In this document: positions 14,601 through 26,600 of the stretch, piece by piece | Layout of the letters: the number at the start of each line of letters is the position of its first letter | Position numbering within the stretch: position 1 is the first letter of the stretch | Assembly: GCF_018320785.1 (NCBI RefSeq) | Contig: NC_054881.1 | Coordinates: 16,368,275-16,432,274, forward strand | Direction of reading: 5' to 3' | Source: Cheilinus undulatus | Lineage: Eukaryota > Chordata > Actinopteri > Labriformes > Labridae | DNA length: 64,000 bases | The notes under the pieces: model-generated | Told to the model about the DNA's origin: nothing | Databases searched by the model: none | What the model saw: the letters and a program-made list of their open reading frames with translations, nothing else | Translations under genes and position numbers: made by a program

Positions 14601-17600
14601 AGAGCTTTGTAAAGTGCAGGTTTCGTATTCAGTGTATGTAGACCAAGATTATTATAGTTAACTAAAACTAACTAAAACTAAAATATAAAAATCATTTTAG
14701 TTAACTGAAACTAAATAAAAATGAAGCTTTTAAAACAAACAACTACTAACCAAAACTAAATTCTGTGCTAAGAAATTAACTAAAAGAAATAAGATTAAAG
14801 ACAGATCTCCTTAGTTTAATCTTTGACGGCGGCAGACTGACTGACATGTATGCCCAAGCCTGGAGAGAGTTAAATCCCCTGATTTGATTGGAGACTTCAC
14901 ACAATGGTCATTTTTGTCTTAAGTCTAGGACCCTGTCTAGGGTGTCGCCCCTGACAGGTTTCTGATATTGCCAGAAAACTAAAACTAACACTAAAACTAA
15001 TAAAAACTAAACTAAGATAAAGCATTTCTGCAAAATAAAAAGGAAACTAAACCAGCAATCCAGCAGGAAAAACTAATTAAAACTATAATGGTAAAAACAA
15101 AATAGAAACAAAAACTAATGAAAAACCCAAAACTATTTTAACCTTGTAGACATTTTCTGATGGTAATTGTAGAGTACAGCTCCACTTTGAGCTTTAAAGT
15201 ACCAACTTTCCTACGTTCCCATTCATTCCTAAGGCTGTCCGTTACTTCCTGACCCCCAGTGGACATTCAGGGTTGCAAAACAACCTACTGGAACATTTCT
15301 GCTATTTACTGCATTTTAATTTGAAAATATACATGGATACTTCCTGTCTGGCGGAATGTTGGGAACACCCTTTTTTTTTTTTTTTTTTTTGGAATGTTTG
15401 GAACATTCCGTGCCCTTTGATCCAATGGGACTTATGCCTTATGACATCACAGAACATTCCCAGAAACCCTTAAATAGGCTGAAAAACAGCAGACCTCTTT
15501 AGTCCTGTTAGTAGTACGAGTCTGACAGCACTTGTTTGTATCGAGCTATCACAGCAAGATATTTAACCATTTCAGTGTTTTTTGGATTGAACAACCGTAC
15601 AAAAATGCAAAGAAGTGTACCAACGACTGAGCATTTTGGTAGATTTACAGCAGAAATGATGCCTAAAACCATGGTGTCGCAGACATCTGAAGAAACCCAT
15701 GAGGAATCATGGTCAAATGACGAAAATGAGTCATTTGTTTTGAGTGTCAAGAAGCCAGAGCCAGCGAAAAAGAAGAAGAAGAAGAAAAAGAAGACACTCA
15801 AATATGAGGAGGAGGAGGAGGACCCAATGAAACAGATCCACTGCAGCTATGGGTTTCCTTCAGGTCTGGAAACTGAGCTTGACTGTGAAGACCCCCAGGA
15901 TCCAGGATTCAGGTTTTCACGAACACGTTCAGTGATGCTGCATCTTGGAGAGTCTGTCCCCTCTCAGCAGGTTAGTAGAGAAGAGCCTGGAGAGAAAAAA
16001 CCATCTGGAGAGACTCCTAAAGATATTCAGTCTGCAGCTGCAGACGACAAGTATCAGGAGACCAACCAGGCCCCGGTTCAACTCCCTGACTCCTCAGACC
16101 TGCGTCTGCTCCATGTTGAGGTTCCCAAAAAAACGGCCAAAGCATGGGCAGACGTGGTGAAAATGGGGACAGAGGAGCTTGAGCAAACTTCCTCAGCAGA
16201 AAAGACACCTGAAGACATGGTGTCTCAGACATCTGAAGAAACCCATGAGGAATCATGGTCAAATGACGAAAATGAGTCATTTGTTTTGAGTGTCAAGAAG
16301 CCAGAGCCAGCGAAAAAGAAGAAGAAGAAGAAAAAGAAGACACTCAAATATGAGGAGGAAGAGGACGACCCCATGAAACAGATCCAGTGCAGCTATGGGT
16401 TTCCTTCAGGTCTGGAAACTGAGCTTGACTGTGAAGACCCCCAGGATCCAGGATTCAGGTTTTCACGAACACGTTCAGTGATGCTGCATCTTGGAGAGTC
16501 TGTCCCCTCTCAGCAGGTTAGTAGAGAAGAGCCTGGAGAGAAAAAACCATCTGGAGAGACTCCTAAAGATATTCAGTCTGCGGCTGCAGACGACAAGTAT
16601 CAGGAGACCAACCAGGCCCCGGTTCAACTCCCTGACTCCTCAGACCTGCGTCTGCTCCATGCTGAGGTTCCCAAAAAAACAGCCAAAGCATGGGCAGAGG
16701 TGGCGAAAATGGGGACAGAGGAGCTTGAGCAAACTTCCTCAGCAGAAAAGACACCTGAAGACATGGTGTCTCAGACATCTGCAGAAACCCATGAGGAGTC
16801 ATGGTCAAATGACAAAAATGAGTCATTTGTTTTGAGCGTCAAGAAGCCAGAGCCAGCAAAAAAGAAAACAAAAAAGAAAAAGAAGACACTCAACTATTGG
16901 GAGGAAGAAACATACCCCTGGAATCAGATCCACTGCAGCTTTGGGTTTCCTTCAGGTCTGGAAGATGAAATCAATTGTGAAGACTATGCAGGATTCACAT
17001 TTTCACTAAGACCTAGAGAGACGCTGCAGCTCAGGGAGTCTGTGCCGGCTCAGCATTTTACTGGAGAAGAGCCTCCTGAAAATATTCAGTCTGTGGCTGC
17101 AGACAACAAGTTTCAGGAGACCGACCAGGCCCCGGTTCAACTCCCTGAACGTGAGCAGAAGCCAGAGGGTCAGGCCAAAGTCTCCTCAGACACGCCTCTG
17201 CTCCATGCTGAGGTCCTGACAAAACAGGCCACAGCAGGGGCAGAAGGGGTGAAGGAGGGGACAGAGGACTGCCTTGCCAAGATCAGAAATGAGAACCTTG
17301 GACTGAAGGGTTCGCTGTCCCGGGCTAACATGGCCCTGCAGAGCCAAAGGGAGAGGTGGGAGCGAAATAAGACGAGGCTGGTGGGAAAAATAGAAGCACT
17401 GACTGCTGCAAACCACCAGGCCAACGTCGAGAATGAGGACCTGAGGAGACAGTTGGCAGAAAATGAGAGGTTGGGCAATGAGACCTGTGCTCTCAAGAGT
17501 GAGCTCAAGCAGGCCCATGAAGACCTGGAGAAGATGAGGAGGGAATTAGAGGAGGAGAGGTCCCGTCGGATGGAGAACTGTGCAGAAAACTCCAAACTGA

Positions 17601-20600
17601 AGGTGGAACTCAGCCAGGCCAAAGAAGACCTGGCACAAAAGGAAAAAATGCACCTCCTGGCAGAGATTGACACAGCTGCTCCAAATCAGGAACACCTGAG
17701 GAAGGACGAGGTCTCCAGAGAAAACACCACCCTTAAGGCGGCCCTCAGCCAGGCCAAAGAAGACCTGGCGAAGAAAAGCCGCCATTGGGAGGAGGAGACC
17801 TCCAGGATTAAGGCCTCCATGGAGCAGGCGAAAGCAGACCAGAAAAAGCAACGTCTGGTGTGGAAGGAGGAACGATCTCGCCTCATCACAAGCCACCAGG
17901 AAGCTGTCTGCAGGCTAGAGAGGGAACTCGTAGACACCCAAAATGAGCTCAAAAACAGCAAGAGCTCATGGGAGAAACAACAGTTTGAGTTCCTTATCTC
18001 TCAGATGAACGAAAGGGCCAAAGCCAAAGCAGAGATAGACCAGGTCCGAGACAGTTTAGAAAACCTTAGAGGCCAGTATGACGAGGAGCGATCCCGTCTC
18101 CTGGCAGAACATGAGGAGGACTCTGTAAGGATGAAGGCTGCTCTGTGTAAGGCCAGAGAGGACCAGGCAAGAGTGGAACGCCAGTGGGAGGAAGACATCT
18201 CAAGGCTCCTTGGTGAACGAAGTCAGGAAATGACAAAGCTGGTGGAGGAACTGGCCAAAGCGACGAGGGATCTGGTCAACCAGAAATCCGAGTGGGAGGG
18301 GGAAAGATCAGGACTCCTCAGAGAAAATGCCTGCCTGAAAGACTCTCTGCAACAAATGGAGACAGAGAAGCAGGACTGGCTGAGAGAAAAAGCCTCTCTT
18401 CTGGAGTCTGTGACTGTCCTCACGCAGACCCTGAAGGAGAGTGAGGACGAGAGAGCCAGGACGTCAGAAAGTCTGCAGCAGAGGATGGGCCGACTGGAGC
18501 TCCAGCTGGAGGAGCAGAAGAAGAAAAAGGAGAAGAAGAGGGGAGGGTTTCTGAGCTGTTTTAGAAGACGTTCAGGAGCCTCAACCTCTGACTCCTGACT
18601 CCTCCCTCCTTCCTGTCACCTGTTAACTGTCTGTCATGAAACTAGAACAAAAGAAGGGCTGCATGGTGGGACGGTGGTGAACACCTCATAGGAGGAAGGT
18701 TTCTGGTTCGACTGCCTGTTGGACAGGAGCCTTTCTCTGTGGAGTTACCATCATCTATCGTGCATGTGTGGGTTCTCTCCGGGTGCTCCGGCTTCCTCCC
18801 GAAGACTAAAAACATGACAGCAGCTTAACAGGTGACTATATATAATACAAAAATAAAAAATAAAAAAACAAAAATCAGCTTTAAAAGCATGATTCTTTAA
18901 ACCTCATTTTGAGAATAAAAACATTTACATATTAATTGAAAGTTACTGATGCAGTATGTGCACACAGATGTCTGTGCCGTGTGTTAAGTTGCTCAATAAA
19001 GACTCATCTAAACATAAATCTGAGTTTAAATTTGCATGAAAATATTATGAAGCATGTGCTGTTTTCAGAAATGTTTGGATAAAGATGTCAGACATGCTTT
19101 ATTAAGAATGGTCCATTTTAAAATGTAGTACTGTGCAGAACTTTTGGGCATGTTTGTGTCAGAAACTGAGACTGAAGTAAGTCGTAGGTGTGGCAGGTAA
19201 ACCCACCTGAGTGCACCATCAGGCAAGGCATGCAAATCAGGGGGAATAAAGGGGAGAGCTTCTGGGACCCTGCTAAACGGGGGTCCACGGAGGTCAGAAA
19301 ATCATGATTCATTATAAAGTCAAGCTGTGATAACCATATTTTATTTTAACCTAAATAATAATCACTCAACGCAACAAAATTAGTATTTATTTGTGCTGTA
19401 GTACAACGAAGCCATTTTTAAAAAAAGTAAACCTCTTTACTTGATATGGAATTACTTGTTTTTATATATATATATAATGATAACAACATGGGCAGGCACA
19501 TTGAGCTCAACCATTTGGAAAGTAATGCCAGGCGTCAGGATGCCAAACACAAAGTGGAAGACACTTTGACATCTCCAGTAGAAAAATAATCAAATATTTG
19601 CAAAATGATGCAAAAGTGAGTGATAAGTGGTGGTAATGAGTTAAAGTGGTAAAAAAAGAGGAAAATTTGGTTTGAAGTCGCAAAAAAGTAGTGAAATGTG
19701 TTTAAAGGGCCAAAAAGTGGTGTTAGTGCGTTAAAAGTTGCTTAAACAGTTGCACAAAGAGGTTGAAAGTGACCAAAAAAGTGGTGAAAATGGGTTTAAA
19801 GTTTGTAAAAAGTAGAAAAAGGTGTTGTAAGAGGCAAAAAATGCCAAAAGTGGAAGAAAAAGTGGCTAAAATTGGTTAAAGGTGACATAAAGAAGAGGTT
19901 GAAAGAGCAGAAATGTTGTAAAAAAAGTGACAGAAATGGGCTGATTATGGGAATTATGGGGCCAAAAATGGTTAGAAAATGCAAAATTTGGTTTGTTGAT
20001 AGAAAGTAGCAATAAGGTGTTAAAAGAGGAAAAGGGGAGAAAATGGGCCAATAGTGATAGGAAAAAAGTGGCAGAAAGTGGTGAATATGGATTTAAAGTG
20101 ACAGAAATGGATTCAAATTTGCTGAAAATAGTGACAGAAAAGCTGCAACATGGGTTGAAAATGGCAAAAAAGAGCAAAGGTGGTTAAGAGTGGCATAAAA
20201 ATGACAGAAATAGTGGAAGAATAAAGGAAAAACTGGCAAGAAAGTGGCACAAGTGGTCTTTTTGTGTTAAAGGTGAAATGTGTTAAATGTGCCAAAAAGG
20301 GGAGTGAAGTTGATAAAAGTAGCAAAAATGTGGTAAAAGGGGGCAAAAATTGGTTGAAAATGACCAAAAGCAACAAAGTGGCTGAATGTGGTTATCAGAG
20401 GCTATAAAAAGTGGTTAAAATGGGCTGAACATGGCAGAAAGTGGTGAAGATTGGTTGAAAGTGGCAAAAAGATGTCTGGAGTCACTGAAAAAGGAGAACA
20501 ATGGACTTAGTGGCAAAAGTGCAAAAACTGGATGAAAAGTGGCAAAAGGGTTTAATGTTGCAAAAAACTTGGTCAGAATACATTCAAAGTGGCAATAAAG

Positions 20601-23600
20601 CAGCAAACTGGGTTAAAAGGCCAAAAAGTGGTGTTAATTGTTCAACATGGCTAAAAAGTGTCAAAATAGATAAAATATGGGCGAGTATTGGCAGAAAAAA
20701 GCTGCAAGATCAGGTTAAAAGTGGCAAAAGTAGTAAAAATAGGATAAAAGTGGAAAAAAAAGGTGTTGAAAGAGCGAACATGTGCAAAAATGGGCTAATC
20801 ATTACATAAAAAGTGGCAGATTTGGGTTAAAAGTGGTAAGAAAGGGCAAAATTTTGTTTCAAATGGCAAAAAAGTAGTTAAATGGGTTTAAATTGCGATA
20901 AAATGGCTTAAATGGGTTGAAACTTGATTTAAAAAAAGCAGAGACTCGTTAAAGTGGCAAAACAAAGAGATGAAAATAGGTAAAATGTATTTAAGTGATA
21001 AAAAACATTTAATGTAGCAGAGAGTGGCAAGATGGGTTGAATGTGGCGAAAAGGATTAAAAGTTGCAAATGGATTATCAGTGGCAATAATAGTGGCAAAC
21101 GTGTTGAAAATGGGTTAAAAGTGGGAAAAAATGGCAAAAATGGGAATAAGTGGCAGAACCAGGTGAGAAAGGGATGAAAAGATGCTAAAATGTGGCATGA
21201 TTTCAATATCAGAACTAATAAAACCTCAATAGCTTTTAAGCTCTAAAATGAGGAAATTGTTAGCCAGGATGCTAACAGCAATGCTGCTAGTCTAACACAC
21301 ACATGCATGGATATTGTAAGTACAAAACAACCTAGGAGGGCCCATTCTCTGGGTTTTTCAGGGGCCCAGCCAACTCCATGGGCAGGCCTACCATCGGGTG
21401 GGATGGAGGATTCACATAAACCCGTGCTCTGGATGTCTGTGCATCTTACCAGGGGGAATGGGAAAATAATTAGTTGGAAAAAATAACAAGTCCACACCCT
21501 TTATGGAGGAGTAAGGGGTGGATGAGGTGAGTAAGCATGGCCTAGGGTTCCGTGCCGCTGGGTAGCAGGGCTGCCATGAGCCCTTAGTCATGCTGTGGAT
21601 GTCCCAAGGGGCCAGAAACGCCAGAAATCTCCAGGTACCCGAAAGGCTCAGACAAAAGACATGCTGTTGACGCATGAGTGAACGCTTGTCAAGCTTAACT
21701 CACTTGACAACAATTCTTTATTAAAAGGAGAACAAAGAAGCACAGTGAAACCTCTTACCTGCTGTAAAAAATGTTTTGCTTTTATTCCTGCAGGTTTTTA
21801 ATTAGCCTACTAACTCCATTTAAAGTCTGCAACTATAGCAGCTGTTCAAGTGAGAATCCTTACGCTCAGTCAAGGTTTTAAAACACACTGGTGTAGCAGT
21901 GCAGTATTTATTTAAATAATTAATCTAAAAACAATCATTATAAAAAACATCTTTGCATTGATTTGATTCTCAAATGAAGACTGGTTAGAATTGCTTGTCA
22001 GTTAATCTGATACATTGTCAATATGGACTAAGTGATAATTTGATTGACTGTGATTAATTGTCAAAATAAAGTGTTAAATTTAAAAAGTCATCCTTTGACA
22101 GCTCTAAACATGAAGCGATATACATGGAAAGTTCAGCTTCTGTGTTCTGATTTTGAATTGTATATATTTTTAAGCTTTAAATATTGATAAAAGTAGAAGA
22201 AGCAACATCCTTTGACATCAACTTTCACATCCTGCTGTAATTTTCAAGGTGTAAAAATGCTCTTTGATTTTTTCTTGAAGCTTTCAGCAGCACGCAGCAT
22301 CTTGACCACATGTGATAGCACACTGAACTACACAAACCACACAGCATTAACAAATTAGGACTCTTTTTATTTGAAATTGTTCATCTTTTACACACTGACA
22401 GAAAATATACACAAGCCTTTGTGGTCCCTCTGGCCCCAGACATGAATGTGTGCTGGATATCAACTAGAATGGCTCATGGCAGGTTTTAATCTCTCTCACA
22501 ATCAGTCACGCTCTCATACAAACATCGACGAGCACACTCACACAAGCATTAGTACGTACCTGCACATGCACACATAGATGTGCCAGGACGAATACAAAAA
22601 CACACATTACGACACGTACGCTAACAATCTAATACAGTCTGGCCATCTAATGTAGATATCAACAGAGGCAGGGCTTAAATTGCAAACAGGAAACAGAGGA
22701 GGGCCTTTTCTCGCTTGCTCATAGGATCGGTAATAGCCTTTAAATCAGGAACGACAGTAATCCTCCACTAAAGCAATGATGTTAGCATATCCAGACTGTA
22801 CTGTAGCTCAAACTGTGCCTTGCATCATGACTTTATGACACTGCATAGTTCTCAGGGTTAGTCTTTATATTATTGCAGTACGATGTGGGTCCAGGTCCAG
22901 GTTTGGGGACCGAGTGTGAGCTGCAAAATAGATGCTTTAGCCCAAGTTTTCAGAGGAAATGGAGAAAGAAATCCAGCTAGCTATTTGCTAGCTTTCTCTT
23001 CCCCTGTTATTTATATAAATATAAATGTTACAGACCACTCTATCAATCTTACTGCTAACATCACCTGGCTCATACAACGTCATAATAGAGATTTCTGTTA
23101 AATACAACACAATGAACCCCTGTCTTTAAGAGATGGCAATACAACCACCACTGTGATACGATTTGGAGATAAGGAAGTCATTATTGTATTCAGTCTTTCA
23201 CTGAAAATATGAATGATAACAATAGCAGTATAATACAATAGCATTTCTCCTTTCACATTGACGTTATATAGAGCCATTACTAAGTGTTAACTGCTGCCTA
23301 CTGTGTGATGAGAAAGGCAGCCTTGCCTGTGAGCCTGCGCTGAGGGCAACAGACCCAGCCTTTACGCTTACATATCTAAGTACACGCTTACAGATCTGAG
23401 TACAAATCGTGCGCGGTACAAGTGTTGCAAAAGTCACGTGTATATGACAGCCAGTGGAGAGGCAGATTCTGAACCAAAATGAACTAAGTCCACAATTACA
23501 AATTGGCCTACATATTTGCAGATTAGTGCAGGCATTTGTGGATCTTTGTACAAATTTGCAAAACTTTGCACACATTTGCAGATCTTTACATGGATTTGCA

Positions 23601-26600
23601 GATCTGTACACACATTTGTGGATTTGTGCATGCATTTGTGGATTTGTGTGCAGATCTTTGTACACATTTGCAAATACTTTTGCAACAATAATAGCTCCAT
23701 AACTTAGAGCTTTGAGAAGCTTTTCAAAGAGCTGATTAATTATGGGTGTCTGTTTCGGTATTTATATTCCTTATTTTGGACATTTACTGTAGTTCTGTGA
23801 CTCTATTAACTTAAAGTTATGCTTTCTATTTTTTTCCTCTCGTTATTATTGCTTTTAGCTAAAGGGGGAGGATCCCCATATTGGTCTTTGCCCTGGGCCT
23901 CCAAATGGCTAAAACCGGCTCTGCCTCACACCTGCAGCTTCCCCTCACAAATCTTTCTGTCCTGCCAGCTTGTTGCTTTCATTTTTCTGTTCCTGCCCTT
24001 TTGACAGTATTTATTATTAGTACATTTGAGATAAAATACAACACCCATGTTTGGACAAGTTTTACTAAATTTTACATTATTTCAAAACGTGATCCGTGTG
24101 TATTTGGCTCGTTGATGATGCGCATCGCAAAAGTCATCATCAAACACGAGTATGCGAGAGCATTGGCAGGAAGTGACTGAAGAAATTTGTTAAAACGAGG
24201 CCACTAGAAGCTTCACTTTGAACACAAGACAGCGCACCTCAATTAATGAAGTTACTGAAGAGATGCGCCATCAGCGGACTTCCTCTGCGCTCTTTTACGC
24301 ATGTTCCTCCGCCCTGGGCGCACCCAACAGTAATAATATACAAGTTTTCATTTGAATTTGGAAGTTAAAGTCTGTCTTCTTTGTGTGGACTTAGATTTAT
24401 TGATATGACTTATTGCAGTCTTTACTGCTGACAGTTTCACCTTTATAGAGGATTTCGGGAGGATTTTTTATTAGTAAGCCTTAAAAGAGCCGCAACTGGT
24501 CACTAAAGAGCCACATGCGGCTCAAGAGCTGCGGGTTGAGTAGGCTATCACTGGCCTACAGTGTCGAACTCCGAGCTTCACTGTACACCCAGGAGGAGAG
24601 AGGGAGGCGGGGTAACGGCCCAGCATCCGGGCATTGAACAGGCTGTGTATCCATGGGACACAACAAGTTATGCTGGATGGGAGTGCCGACGTGAAAACAG
24701 GGGGGTAATTAAACAGTGGCAATCAGCTGCAGTTTAATACATAAATGGGAAACCCTGTAAAGGATCAATAAGTCAGGCAGAACATACTCAACTAAGCATC
24801 CCTGCTCTGCCCTGACAGAGAGGGGATGGCAGGTTAACAAAGGGGACGCATTTTGGTCGTTTTGCTAACAAGGGGGACACCACCCCCCCCATGCCTCCTC
24901 AAATCGCCTACTGCATTTAAGGCACAGAAACAGGGCTTAACCTGTATAAAACTTCATTCAAACATAATGCTCAGAATCCTTTAATTCATGGTTTTAATGA
25001 CCTCTTTTTTTATTACAGGTGAATGAAGATCTAATGACAGGTGTGTCTCACACCAAAGCTGTCACCACCATCCGTAAAGCTAAAGGCCTCGTACACCTCG
25101 TGGTGTCAAGACCACCTGACCAGCATCCAAACACATACCTGGCTTACCTGCCAATCAACTCTGATAACTGCAATGGAAACACAGGTAAAAGCCAAGAAGA
25201 AAAACATGCTTGAATGCTCACCTTTTCCCTTCTTTTAGTGTAAAAGTTATGATTTTATAGTGTTTGTTATAGTGTTTTAATGAATTGGCATCATCTTTGA
25301 CAGTCAGCACACTTTTCATGCTTCATTTTCAGATCTTAGTGAAGACAGCGGAGTCAAAACAAAGCTGTTAGCTTCCAAGGATGAGCGGAAAACAAGCAGC
25401 TTCCCTACAATACCACCAATAGGTAATATAAATCACAGGCACTGAAAATGCACAGAAAGTTAGTACAAGTGCAAAAGAAGGAGAAACAGTTTTGAATGTT
25501 GAGTAAGCTCTTGATAAGGAAATTGATGTTTAAACTCAACAAGCATACCTACATGCCCATTTTCACAGACTATGAAGACGATCCTCTAGAAGAGAAAAGA
25601 GTGATGGAGCACAGTGCAGAGCTTTCAGAGGACACTGACTGCGATGGCTCTTCTTTACCTGAAGACTCCCCCGAGGTACAAAAATCAAGTCCATGATGAA
25701 ACACTAAAAATATTCTATGCCTTTATGCACATTTTAATATGATTTTATGATTCTGTTTTTACAGAATTCCCGGAAAGTGGAATGGCAAGAGGAGAGTGTT
25801 GATGATCCAAGGAATGAAAAGTGAGATGTGGTTTTTATTGGCTCTTAAAACTTTTCCAAATAGAACTTTGGAGTATAATCGTGTCTCACTTCTTGCTCCA
25901 TGGCTTATATTTTATGAAATAACAGCTATCTACAGATGAGTGCTGGACAGCCAGAGGAAGATGAAATCACATGGGGGAGTGATGAACTGCCTATTGAAAC
26001 CATGAACTCCAAATCAAGAGAGGGTAAGTCAGATGTGTTGACTTTGTGTGAGTAATTTTACACTAGAAATTATTCATGGCTCATAGATACAGATACAGAT
26101 TGGATTTATGTCTCTTTTTATTGATCAGAATTATTGGGCTCATTTCTGCAGGGAATGCCAGAAATGCTCCCAAAGGGTTCCTCATTTGCTGCCGTGTTAA
26201 CTTCACTAGATTAGCAAAATACAGCTCTTTTTTTTATTTATTAACCTTTTATTTAATTATTTTCTGTAATACTTCATCTCCCTAAAACACCTTTTGAGCC
26301 AGGTGAAGCCCGCCCGCGGACACCCCTAGTGCTGTACACATTATACACATTAATGTTAAACCATCAAACACAAGTCCTGAGTGTGTAGCGGGCCTGTAGT
26401 AGGAGGTGTGGAGAAAATATCAGCCCTATTCTGTAAACACCAATAACAAAACCACTCTTAAATGGGATACGGATCTCATGAATCACATAAAAGATCCAGC
26501 TCTTTGAGTCTGCTCATTTCATGACTTACCATAATTTAACGTGTTAGTTGGGACAAGATACTCTTTCATCAGTATTTGGTCTACCCCCTTTCTCCCTCCA

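Larger units (their letters stand above)
12296..25184 (+). other. ptpn13: ptpn13 additional (sixth) PDZ domain, split by a 12.4-kb intron
   Basis: Exons 12296-12357 (linker), 12462-12617 and 25019-25184 encode a complete further PDZ domain in frame with the rest: [20 protein letters not shown] with a canonical GLGF loop, [29 protein letters not shown], then across the long intron [20 protein letters not shown] and [11 protein letters not shown]. The join is phase 0 (AAA|GTG), at the same place (before the V-N of beta-E) as the intron in PDZ4. From memory, human PTPN13 has only five PDZ domains and a non-PDZ linker here. The exons have good splice sites and no stops, so the domain looks functional. 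Confidence 0.88.

Noticed and set aside
15536-15604. Upstream extension of the nested gene to 15536
   Set aside because: That start would be TTG, not ATG; the first ATG in a good context is at 15605.
16017-18423. Minus-strand open frames (up to 167 codons) opposite the nested gene
   Set aside because: Shadow frames of the coiled-coil and repeat units; Ser/Leu/Phe-rich antisense of Glu/Lys/Arg codons, with no promoter or start context.
23264-23700. 133- and 88-codon minus-strand frames
   Set aside because: Produced by the right inverted-repeat copy plus the 15-16-bp minisatellite; the left repeat copy carries a similar frame without other evidence of coding.
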